Source of the DNA: Gonapodya prolifera JEL478
Taxonomy: Eukaryota; Monoblepharomycota; Monoblepharidomycetes; Monoblepharidales; Gonapodyaceae
DNA: 23,222 nucleotides
Assembly: GCA_001574975.1 (NCBI GenBank)
Contig: KQ965831.1
Coordinates: 1 to 23,222, forward strand
Reading direction: 5' to 3'
The notes beneath the pieces were generated by a model that ran no database searches, was not told the origin of the DNA, and saw only the letters and a program-made list of their open reading frames with translations. The position numbers and the translations under genes are program-made. Of this stretch, positions 1 to 9,016 are shown one piece after another (the stretch's first letter is position 1; every line of letters begins with the position of its first letter).

Positions 1-1499
1 GCGCTGACACTCGACATCCCAACCCGTCTAGGTTTAACCCCAACGTCACAGGGTTCTCACTCGGCGACCACATTGCAGAGTTTTGGTGAGAGTCTGGGGT
101 CGTGGGCGTGGGGGGCGGGCGGAGAGCTGGGACAGAGGGGAGTCGATCATGAGGTTTCTGCGACGGAGCACTGGGCTTGACTGGCCGTTCCCGAGGAGGA
201 TAGAAGAGCAAGAGATCCAACCGACCGTCACCACACTCTTTCCAACGCACCGTACGCCCCCCACACCCCGCCCCTCTCCAGCGCCGGACCCCTCTGCCCG
301 CCCTTCCAATACCACCCGCGCCACGACCGCTTCAACGCGGCCCAGTCGGGCGCCATGGCGGTGAACTTGATGCACGAACTCGGGTACCTCGTGCCGAGGG
401 TGAAGAAGAGCGAGGACGTCGATTTCGAGGGGGCGTGGAAGGTGCGTTGGTGTCACGGTCGCTTTCGGGGAGCAATATTGGTGCATGCTTCATCCACAAG
501 ATCACCTTTTTTTTGACTCGTCGTTTCGCTTGTCTTCATATCGCTCATCTTTACGTCTTTTTGACGTGCATATGTGTCTCAACTCCTTTTACACCTTCCT
601 CATCCCCCCCGCCCTCCTTCCTCCCCCCTCTGCCACACCTTCCCACCACTCTTCTTCCCACCAGCACCTCACCCTCTTCATCATGTCCAACGACCTCTGC
701 CTCTCCTGCACACCCTTATCCCCTTCCCCACCGACCTGGCTCTCCCCTTCGGCCTTCTCACGCACCCTCGAATCCGCCCTCCTGCTCATCCGCTCCCAAA
801 TCCCACGCACCCTCGTCACGGTCCTGCTCGGCCTAAACGTGTCGGGCGTGTACGACCTCACAAAAGACGACCCGGGCTGCGCCGCGCTGCGCCACTCGGG
901 CGCCGTGTTCGAGTGCACGTGCGCGTTCACGCTGGGGTCCACTCCCGCCGGGGACGCACTCCGTGCGCAAATGGACGCTCAAGCCCAGCTCTACAACGCG
1001 GCGATTCTCGAATTACGCACCTCGTTCCAACCGGGGGGAAGGAACTACGACCCAACGTACGGGGACACGTTCGCGGTGGTCGTGGAGCCCGGAATGGCGG
1101 GCGTGCGTGTGGGTGCATGGCCGGGCGATATGCTGAGCGGCGTGGATTGCTTTCATCCGAGTGGGAGGGCGCATGCGTGGATGGCGGCTGTTATGTGGTG
1201 AGTTGTGCAAGCTCCGTGCATGTAGTGCACCGGGGGTGAGAGAGACCTCAACGTAACGCGCACGCGCGTGCCCCGCCACGTGAAGGAACAATCTCCACCT
1301 CCCCTTCGCCGATAAGATCAGACTGCACGACCCGCCCGCCCGGCTCAACTGGACGTCGACGCCGCCGTGGACACGCGGTTCGAGACACGGCGCACGAAGG
1401 GCGGGACCCGCCGGCGACGATGATGACAGCCACCCGGCTGGGGTGAGTGAGGTACCGTTGTGGTGTCCGACGGCAGAGAGTCGAGTCGCGACGACGTGA
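1..1499 (+). CDS. Phospholipase B-like GDSL (SGNH) lipase, 3' part, 4 exons in window
   Basis: The product resembles the animal-type phospholipase B1 family (GDSL/SGNH esterases that release fatty acids from phospholipids, usually secreted or membrane-anchored). The 5' end, including the GDSL serine block, lies before the window. Exons read as <1-85 (codons starting at base 3), 282-441, 665-1197 and 1286-1499, giving 329 residues; introns 442-664 and 1198-1285 are phase-consistent, and the 86-281 acceptor is the least certain. Family landmarks in order are a FNPNVTGFS stretch, DFEGAWK ending exon 2, LFIMSNDLCLSC opening exon 3 (the block with the oxyanion Asn), and DCFHPSGRAHAWMA, which carries the catalytic Asp and His (DxxH). 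Exon 4 begins NNL directly after the Trp, as in the family, and a CPTAES motif precedes the stop. One oddity is that the Gly expected two residues before Asn in block III is Met. No membrane anchor is visible at the C-terminus. Family assignment is strong; exact exon 1-2 borders are moderate. Confidence 0.78.
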
Positions 1500-1699
1500 T
1501 GGCTTGGGACTGCACATGCGCCGCGAGTGCAGCTTGAAGTTCTGGGTTTGCAAAATGAAAAATATCCCTTGAGTGAATAGTTTTTTTGTGCATAGGAGGT
1601 TTTTCCCCATCGATAATATGTAAACATGTTTGCAGAACTCACTTGTCCTTCATGAAGTGGCTGGCCTGGCAGATTGCGAATCCCCCCACTCCACCCACA

Positions 1700-3594
1700 A
1701 TGCCGCCCACCGCCCCGACGCCCACACGGGGGTCGTCCCCCGTTCCGATCGAAGACGTCGACAGCATGGCGTCGTTCCAGGCGCGCACGATGGACGTCCC
1801 CGACGCGCTCCCCGACGTGTGGCTCGTCAAGGTGCCCTCGTTTGTCCGCGACGCGTGGATGGCCGCCGGTGCGCAGGGTGGGGAGGAGTTGGGAAAGTTG
1901 ACGGTGCGGAAGATGTGAGTTTGTGGGCGGGGCGGTGTGGGTGGGGAGTGGAGGGGAATGGAGGGGAGAAGGTGAAGGTGGTGTGGGGTTTGAGTTTAGC
2001 ACGCCAGTTGAGGTGGGAAGCGCTCAAAGAGGACTTTTAGACGTCGATGTGGTACTGGTAGTGTGGGAGAGAGATTCACGGGGTCTCCTGTTGCGGCTTG
2101 AGCGTTGGGAATGTGGAAAACGGTGGTTTGCTGCGGGTCGATGCAACCAAAACCGAACGCCAGGACGCGAGCAAGCGTCTTCTTTTGCCATGGAGCTTTA
2201 AGACCTGTCTGACAAAGCGATGCTCCCACCCTCTCGCCCCCCCGCCTTCCATTCTCTCCCTCTTCTCCTGCCTCCGAACCACAGCGAAGGCGCCCGCGAG
2301 CCCGAAATATCCATCACGCTCCCCGACACCTCCACTGCCCCCACGACCGCGCGGCACTACGCCAACCTCCCGCGTGGGTATAAGCTCCGGCTGGCCACGC
2401 GGTACGAGGGGGGAAACTTTGTGAGAAAGGAGAACACGTTTCTGTGGAAGGAGGACGCAAACGGAGGTACGGTCCCCACCCTGTGCGCTTTTGAGACTCG
2501 AGTGTGTAATTAACAGTAGTGTGCGGGTGTTCTTTTTCCAGCGCCGCACTCCGTGGTCGGGAAAATCGTGTTCGAGGGCACAGTCAACCCGGACGTGACG
2601 CCGTCGGGCGGAGACGCACGTGCGTACGATAACCTCCTGCGAGCGCGAGCGGACAAGGCTGCGAGACCGTTACGGACGACAAAGCAGGCGGACGAAAGGG
2701 CTACCGCCCGTGCGCAGTGGACGGGGGCGAGCAGTACCGTGAAGAAATCAGTATTCGGGTCGAATAAGGTATGTGTCACGCCACAGCGGGTCTGTTTTGC
2801 ATGATGGTGTGTCCGGCATGACCTCATGGGTTCCCCCCACCGTTGTGCAATTGCAGCTCCGTGACAAGCGACGAGCCCTCAACGAAGCCTCACGACCGCG
2901 AGCAGAACGGTCGTCTTTCCTGGCCGCTCTCATTGCGCTGTTTCGGCAACGGCCGCAATGGACACTTGCCGAGCTGCAGGTTCACACGGGGCAGAACGGA
3001 ATGTACACCCGCGAGGTTATGCAGGAGATTGGCGAACCGCTCATCAGGAACGACGTGAGAGGGTTGTGGCAGCTCAAGGGCGGGTTCTTGGACGTTGCTC
3101 AGGCGGATGGGACGGATGCGATGAACGATTTCGACGAGGTTGAGGTGGCGCCTCCGGTGAATCGGAACCCACACTCGGCGAGCTCTGGGGCGAGGGCTCC
3201 GTTCCAACCTGCTGCGGCATCAGGGGCACCTGGCTCATCTGGTCAGGACGCTGCCCCTTCCGGTGCTGGTCTCTCCATTGCGGAACTCGCTGCTCTGGAC
3301 CCCGCTGTCCTGGAAGCCCTCGCCGGGCAAGTTCTGGGCGCAGCACAAGCGCAAGGCGGACAAATGGGTCAACCGAACGACGACGGGTCGATCGAGTTGT
3401 CGGATGAAGAAGACGGACAGAACGAGGGGTCCTCGTCTGGCGTATGGTATGGCAACGCGGTCGGGCAGATCCCCCAGAACTTCCCCGCGAGCGATGGCAC
3501 CATGCAAGAGGACGAGGAGATGGACGATGATGATGCAGATGGAGAGGATGGCGATGGAGATGGGTTTGAGGATTCCGAGTTTGGATTCATCTGA
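1700..3594 (+). CDS. Transcription initiation factor IIF, beta subunit (RAP30/Tfg2-like), 4 exons
   Basis: This is the small subunit of TFIIF, a general factor that binds RNA polymerase II and escorts it to promoters in the nucleus. Coding exons are 1700-1914, 2285-2466, 2542-2768 and 2857-3594 (453 residues); phases agree at all three introns (370, 75 and 88 nt). The N-terminal dimerisation region starts at WLVKVPSFV (residues 41-49) and continues with GKLTVRK. The TFIIF-beta barrel continues through ISITLPD and VVGKIVFEG. The C-terminal winged helix spans about 222-285 (TREVMQEIGEPLIRNDVRGLW). The family normally ends soon after this domain, but here about 168 further residues follow: Gln/Ala-rich, then Asp/Glu-rich, with the last 30 strongly acidic. 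The chosen ATG has a good context (cacaATGcc); an in-frame ATG at 1652 would add 16 residues. The upstream lipase gene ends about 200 bp before, on the same strand. Confidence 0.9.
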
Positions 3595-4039
3595 TTGATC
3601 AGCAGCATTCAACCGTACATGTGGTGCACTGTAATGAATATAATGATTTTTCCTGTAAACGGTTGCATGTACTCCATCCCTGCTTGACAGCTGAACTTGA
3701 AGTGGGGAAGAAAGGAAAGGAAGAAGTAACACCAACACAGAGCCCACCGCGGGTTGAGAAAGCGGCCTGTGAAGCTTGATCAAACACTCCACCGCCGCCA
3801 TTCAATGCGAAGGGGGGTCTGGAACGCTAAGTAGCGGTTGCCGTGACGATTTATTGGACATCGGACATCCACAGCAACCGCAGCAACCGCGGCAACCGCG
3901 GAGCTCCGCGGACTTGTGATGGACTGGTCTCCCTCAGTTACGACGTCGCATTTATGAAAAGCTCACTTGGTACTGCCGATCTCTTCCTCCTCCTTTTCTT
4001 CACCCTCACCCTCACTCTCACTCCAACTCAACCCAAAAT
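3595..4039. promoter_or_regulatory. 3' flank of TFIIF gene and putative promoter of the next gene, with clustered GCAACCGC motifs
   Basis: No coding sequence is seen here. The octamer gcaaccgc occurs at 3874-3881, 3883-3890 and 3892-3899, and in inverted form at 3834-3841. The last copy runs into a perfect 16-bp palindrome, ccgcggagctccgcgg (3896-3911). A pyrimidine-rich leader (about 3980-4035) precedes the next ATG, as is common upstream of fungal starts. The motif cluster looks like a transcription factor site array, but no factor can be named. Confidence 0.45.
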
Positions 4040-5158
4040 ATGTCTAACAAGAGCCTCCATGCACTCACCGATTACAATGAGAAATACTCCGACGCGAATC
4101 CACCGTCGTACATCGAACTTACCCAGCAGCCACCAGCGTATGTCGTCTCCCAGCCAACGCGGATCCTTCCTCCAGATTACAGAAAAACCGACGGCTCACC
4201 CAACACGAGACTTTACGCCGACGGATCCTCTCGCGGGAGGTGACCAACGCGTCTCAGTTTACCCTCCTTCACGTACTAAAAGATTGCATGCTCGACAGTA
4301 CTCTTCGTCGTCCCGCATCCACTCCAGAACGACTGGTTGTCGATGTCTACCTCCCTTCATGTTGCGGTCAGCGTGAAGCTCTCGACGAGGAGTCGATACA
4401 TACGGTGCCGCCGCAGGTAGCGATGCGTGGTGTTGATCAAGAAACTTGGTGAGTTCGAGCGTCGTCTTTGGTTCCCGTTTCGGGGATTCCAGTCACTGAC
4501 CACACTTATCCGCTTTCTCAAGGCAAAAGTGGATGTCGGAATTCCAGTGCATTGTTAGAGACGACTCTCTTCCGGTGATGGGCGTCTGTAAGTTGTTTAG
4601 AAATAACGGATGTACTTGTATCTCGTCATGTTTGCTAAACATCACTTCAATCATGCCACGCTACCAGTGGTCTCTGTCCTCTCAGGAATCGGCATTCCCT
4701 ATGCGTTGTACAAGGTGCAGAGTTATCCACCGTGTTGTCCTCATTCACGGCTCTCACTCCATGGTCCACTTCGCCCAGTTGAACAGGCTGCAACGCGCGT
4801 TAGCTCGCTTCCAGGACGAATTTAACAAGAACGTCATGGAACCTAGAGGGATGTACATGAAGACGGCATCGTCGACCTTCGACGCTGCGAGAGAGCACGG
4901 GCACCTTCATCTCCGTGAGTTGCCTGTGCGCGCTTCCGAACTGCTCACTTGACACGGTACTCACACATCTCCCACCGCTCGGTGTCACTAGAGGCGGACT
5001 GGTTCGCCATCGCGTTCACCCCGAGCGAGATCAGGTCGCTCAAGGCGGAGGAGTATCATTACTGGTACGGTCCATGCAGCGGTGCGCACTACGCGGGTCC
5101 CACGTGTACGCGGTGTGTCGAGGTTGGGCTTCTGTGTGGGGCGAAGTTGGTGATGTGA
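4040..5158 (+). CDS. Unrecognised protein with one possible transmembrane segment, 6 exons
   Basis: I do not recognise the family. A splice model with exons 4040-4239, 4299-4448, 4523-4587, 4668-4714, 4779-4914 and 4992-5158 keeps frame throughout and gives 254 residues. Introns are 59-80 nt; donors are gtgacc, gtgagt, gtaagt, gtgcag and gtgagt, and branch-like ctaa motifs occur in the introns at 4240 and 4588. The N-terminus is Pro/Ser/Tyr-rich (for example NPPSYIELTQQPP) and probably disordered. Residues 133-153 (LPVMGVLVSVLSGIGIPYALY) are hydrophobic and could span a membrane or be a buried helix. After this come a basic, helical stretch (LNRLQRALARFQDEFN) and a C-terminal part with a WFAIAFTPSEIRSL motif and four Cys (PCSG, CTRC, LLC). 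Exons 4 and 5 are the least certain. The start follows a pyrimidine-rich leader. Confidence 0.6.
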
Positions 5159-5376
5159 AGACAATAGTCTGTTGGTCATTTGCATGCTGATAAATGGGTT
5201 GTCGATGTTGAAGCCGCTGCAATTTTCTGTACTTGTTTTTCTTTCAATGTACTATAGTGTCATGGTGTCATTCTGGCTTTGGAATGTGAAAGAAAATGGT
5301 GGAGCCGGCTAAGCTCTTTTCCAGAGGTAAAATAAGGTAAGGGCACCGACTTCGCAAATTCTCCTGCTCTCCCCTC

Positions 5377-7056
5377 ATGGCAGACAGAAAACGCTCCGCG
5401 GCAGCCTCATTGGACGAAGAGGAACACGCAGAAAGCGGTCTCCAGCCACCAAGGTCCAAACGCCCATGCATATCCCCTGGAGACTCGGGCAGAAACGTCG
5501 ACGACTCGGCGGATTCTCGTGATGACAGCACAACCGAGCGCCGTGATGGCTCTGCCGCTATGAACCCGCCATCTTCAAGCAGTCTGGATGGCCGTTTAGG
5601 TGGACAAAGTTCCCTTGTCGCAAATCACGTTGTAGTTTGTCATCCTGAGTCACCTCACCTGTTTATGTGTAGAGCCGTCCGTCACAAACGACCATGTTAT
5701 ACAACAGTCTAGTGGTGCATCAACGGCCGGGCAGGAGGGTTTACGCAACATTGGCGGGAGTGAAGACACCGGCGACCCACAACCTGTTACTCCGAACCTC
5801 TCCGCCAAGGTCTGGGACGTCTTGTCCCACCCCGCTGTGCAGCGAAACTTCGGCTCGAGCGCGGAGGCGGTAATTTGGAGGCTTTTACGGTTGCATGGGG
5901 TCGTGGACAGGAAAGGAATTGTGCAGGTACGCTTCCAAGCTATCTCTCGTCCGCGTCTCGACAGTCAGTCAACCGCCATATCTTTTTTAAGTCTCAGCTA
6001 CTCGCTTACATGGAGCAGTCTGCTAAAATGGCTCGAAGAGCTTACTCCCAGCACGCAGCGCGATCGATCCCGGACGCTTGGCGGTTCCCTCTCCTCTCCC
6101 TTCCCCCCGAAATCATCAACAGAATCGGACTGTTCTGCTCGGACTACCGTCTCGCTCTTCCGACCCGCGCGCTCAGCAAATACCTAAATCCCCTCTTTGA
6201 GAGACCTTCCGATATCGCAGTCCGCGCTCTTCGCCACTATCGCACTCCAGAGATAGCCCTCGTTGAAGAATGCTCCCACGGGAATGTGGCTGTCCTCGAG
6301 GTGCTCTCACGGTACGCTAACGTGAACGCCACCGTTGGAATGTTCAAGGCGCAACCCCTCACGAAAGCAGCGGAGCATGGCCGCCTTGACGCAGTTCGGT
6401 TTCTCCTCGAGAAAGGGGCGGATCTGCGTTACAGCAACAATCAGGCGCTCCGGCAAGCAGTTATGCACGGTCACAAAGACGTGGTCACCTTGCTCCTGGA
6501 CAACGGGGCGGACGCAGACACCGCGCTGGATGTGACAGTGTCTGCTCTTGTATCTGGCTTGTATTCTATGGTTGATGGACCAGGACCGGGTGCCGCACTA
6601 GATTTGGTGCATTACCTGATCGACAGAGGAGCGTTCGTGACACCCGGTGCCCTGTTCTCAGGTGCTCAACGTGGCAGTCCCGAGTTGATGAACCTTTTGG
6701 TCGATTCAGTGGCCGGAGCGGAACTGGTCGTCGACGATTATGATAGGGCGTTGTATCAAGCAGCCATGGGTGGAAATGGAAGGGTTGTGCGGTTCTTCGC
6801 GGAGCGAGGGGCGGACGTGAACTTTCTAAATGGCGGATCCCTGATAATGGGAGCCGAGGCTGGAAACCTTGAAGTGGTCGAAGCACTGATGGACCATGGG
6901 GCTGATGTCACTGTTCAAGGATACAAAGCGGTCTTTGATGCATCCCGATGTGGTCACCGACATATACTCAAGCTGATGGAGAACAGGGGCGTCGACGTGG
7001 AAAACATCCTCGCGGTGGGTTGGCCAGGCAACGAAAGTATGGATGAGGACTTTTGA
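5377..7056 (+). CDS. F-box-like and ankyrin-repeat protein, 3 exons
   Basis: This is probably a substrate adaptor of an SCF-type ubiquitin ligase: the F-box would bind Skp1 and the ankyrin array the target. That role is inferred from domains only. Exons 5377-5599, 5673-5926 and 5992-7056 give 513 residues; the second intron (gtacgc...ttaag, 65 nt) is clear, while the first donor could be 5600 or 5609, both in phase. Residues 1-115 are polar and low in complexity, with basic clusters (DRKRS, RSKRPC) that could act in nuclear import. A short helical region (VWDVLSHPAVQRNF) follows. An F-box-like motif sits at about 195-230 (LPPEIINRI...ALSKYLNPLF). About eight degenerate ankyrin repeats fill 245-505, shown by recurring GHxDVVxLLLxxGADxx blocks, for example GRLDAVRFLLEKGAD and GNLEVVEALMDHGAD. 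The canonical TPLH helix start is mostly lost. The tail is acidic (ESMDEDF). A pyrimidine-rich leader precedes the ATG. Confidence 0.82.
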
Positions 7057-7510
7057 TGGACAATTCAATCATACTTTGCATATGCATGTTGCATTAAGCT
7101 AGGTTTATGTAAATGACCGCTTTTATTTCCCTTGGAAGAATAATCTAGTTACATTTTAGCACGAAGAGTGTTTTAAGAATGAAGGTCCCCCATTCCCGTT
7201 CCAGTTTGGGAAAAGGAACCCCTCTGGGCCCAGGGGCAACCCAATTTCCAAACTGGACCGGAAATGGTAAGGGATTCACTCACGTTTTCGGTCCGTTCTG
7301 AAATGGAGTCGAAATACGGTATTTCTTCGGTCCAAATGCGTTAAAATGTGGATTGGAGTTACCCTTGGAAAATAATATACATTTCAAATTGTGCAAGTAA
7401 CAGTAGCGCAAACTAGAAATTTTGATGCCTGCCAAATGGGTGGTGTCAACACAAACCCTAACCACTGTAACAAAGTCGAAAAAGCGACGTTCAAAACTCA
7501 CCTGGACGAT
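7057..7510. other. Intergenic region between convergent genes
   Basis: This region lies between the stop codons of the F-box/ankyrin gene (+) and the unrecognised gene on the other strand, so it should hold both 3' ends. I see no credible coding sequence. A gtgagt donor-like site reads on the minus strand at about 7493-7498, just after the stop of the minus gene; it may mean a 3'-UTR intron or that the end of that gene is misplaced. It also holds the inverted repeat listed separately. Confidence 0.5.
7191..7266. repeat. Inverted repeat / long imperfect hairpin
   Basis: Perfect 9-bp arms ccagtttgg (7201-7209) and ccaaactgg (7248-7256) extend outward as an imperfect stem of about 17 bp (ttcccgttcc against ggaccggaaa). 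The loop holds a second palindrome, ctgggcccag. The two convergent genes end on either side, so it could be a bidirectional terminator structure or a small foldback element. Confidence 0.55.
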
Positions 7511-8286
7511 TCATTCTTCAAATCGACGGAGGTTCGAAAGAAGTGCCATACGGAGAAAATGTATAGTGATCCAAATATCCTCAGGCGAACTTGAGGCGAG
7601 GTCCATGTTGCAGTATTCCCAACGAGCGACCGGGGCTTTATCAACCTTCTCGTCCAACGGACCCGCTTCGATCAAATGATGGACGATGAATTGGGATCCG
7701 AAGAGTTGGATTGTCGTGACGAAGAAGGGAAGAAAGTCGGCCCGCGAACAATTTTTGATTGTCGCAAGGAGTGCCGGCAATGCCTCGTCGTAAAGGAGTT
7801 TCTCCTCGTCTCGTACCTTTTCGGAGAGTGGGCGGCGAAGTCTCTTGGCCTCCTTAAAAGCCACCAGACCAATCTGTCCATCGGGCCGTTTCCGCTTATT
7901 ATCCTCAAGCTGTTGATTTTTGAAATCCAAGAGATCCCTCAGTGCCTTGGTGAATTGGGCGTTCCCATCGTTCCAGGAGGAGTGCATCATGCCATGCAAG
8001 TAGGTCGTCATGTCCTCCTCAACGGGGCGCAAAGTACCAGTACCGAGTTTGCCCTTTGCCGCAAGTTGGATATTCTCTACTTCGACACTTTGATGGTGCA
8101 AGGTTATTAACGGGTCGATGGTAAAAGGCGAAGCAATACCACGTACATGAAGGTTAACCAATTCGGAGCGGCAATGTTTCTAATAATGGGTAGAAAATTC
8201 TTCCTTTCATCTGAGCTCAGAAAGTCGGCCCAACTGATGGATGGATTCTTGTAAACCTCATTGAGACGTCGTAGCTCCCGTTTCAT
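7511..8286 (-). CDS. Unrecognised protein, 2 exons
   Basis: I do not recognise the family. On the minus strand exon 1 (8286-8147) starts MKRELRRLNEVYKNPSISW, and exon 2 runs 8087-7511. The 59-nt intron (8146-8088) has a strong gtacgt donor, a taataac branch-like site and an aag acceptor, and phase 2 is kept, giving 238 residues. The protein is polar and probably helical, with a basic patch (DNKRKRPDGQ, KEAKRLRR) at about 120-140 that could be a nuclear signal. No signal peptide or catalytic motif is seen. A stop codon lies six codons upstream of the chosen ATG. The opposite strand is also open over 7676-8110, but with no splice logic or family resemblance, so I take it as a shadow. The retroelement begins within tens of bases of the start codon, so the native promoter may be lost. 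Confidence 0.6.
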
Positions 8287-8299
8287 TTTCCACCATCAC

Positions 8300-9016
8300 A
8301 CACGCACTGTTGTCAGACAAATTGAAGCCCTGAAGCGTGGATTGCAGCAGGACCTGTACGTCTCCCTTGACGCATCCACACTGTACTACAACTTCACAAT
8401 TGTCCACAAGGACCTCCTCCTGAAAGGCATCGACTGCTTAGCCCCACATGCCATCATCAACAGCATTCTTTTCTCCTTGTATTACGGCAAGGCCGCTATC
8501 AACCGGGGACACGACCTGCTCTGGCCAGTCTTCCAGCACATCCCCAATGTCATCAAACTTGCAGACAAGCGAACCTGGCAAGTACTGCAAAACACGTGGG
8601 ACGCAGACAAGCGCACCTTCACACATTGGCCCTGCACCATCGCACCATGGGTCCTCCACCACACTGAATCCTAAGAACCCCATCGTCCAGGCAACCCTTT
8701 CCAGGCCAACCAGATTGCCATTGTCAAGGAAACCTTGTTGGAGCGCAGCTACAACTGGTGGACCCCTCCAAGTGGTGGACTCCCCCTTGCAACCAACTAC
8801 CCTTTTGGGAGAACCTCCCCTACCACAACCGACACCCCACCGTCGGAGCCCCCAATTTACAAAAAACAACTCTGCGAGCAGCAATCCAGAAGCGACAGCC
8901 CAAGACACCAACACCCAGATGATGACGACCCCGCCCGCAACAGCAGCGATGACGAGCCTTGCCACTGCAGGTCCAGCAGGAGCAGCCCCATTGGGGACAA
9001 CTACTGCCTCCGCTGA
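8300..9016 (+). pseudogene. Unidentified 5' open-frame remnant of copy A
   Basis: One frame stays open over about 700 bp, apart from a single in-frame TAA at 8672-8674. The first part (VVRQIEALKRGL, DASTLYYNFTIVHKDL, HIPNVIKLADKRTWQVL) looks like a folded helical protein. The second is Pro/Ser/Asp-rich. I do not recognise it. It could be the N-terminal part of gag or a captured sequence. Copy B is truncated before this region, so there is no second copy in the window to compare. Confidence 0.4.

Noticed and set aside
1013-2002. Long minus-strand open frame across the lipase/TFIIF boundary
   Set aside because: It is a GC-driven shadow; plus-strand exons of two recognised families cover the same bases.
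7676-8110. Plus-strand open frame opposite the unrecognised minus gene
   Set aside because: The minus strand has a phase-consistent intron and plausible start; the plus frame has neither.
8300-8300. Copy A as a simple insertion with target duplication
   Set aside because: No LTR, terminal repeat or matching flank could be found at either end of copy A.
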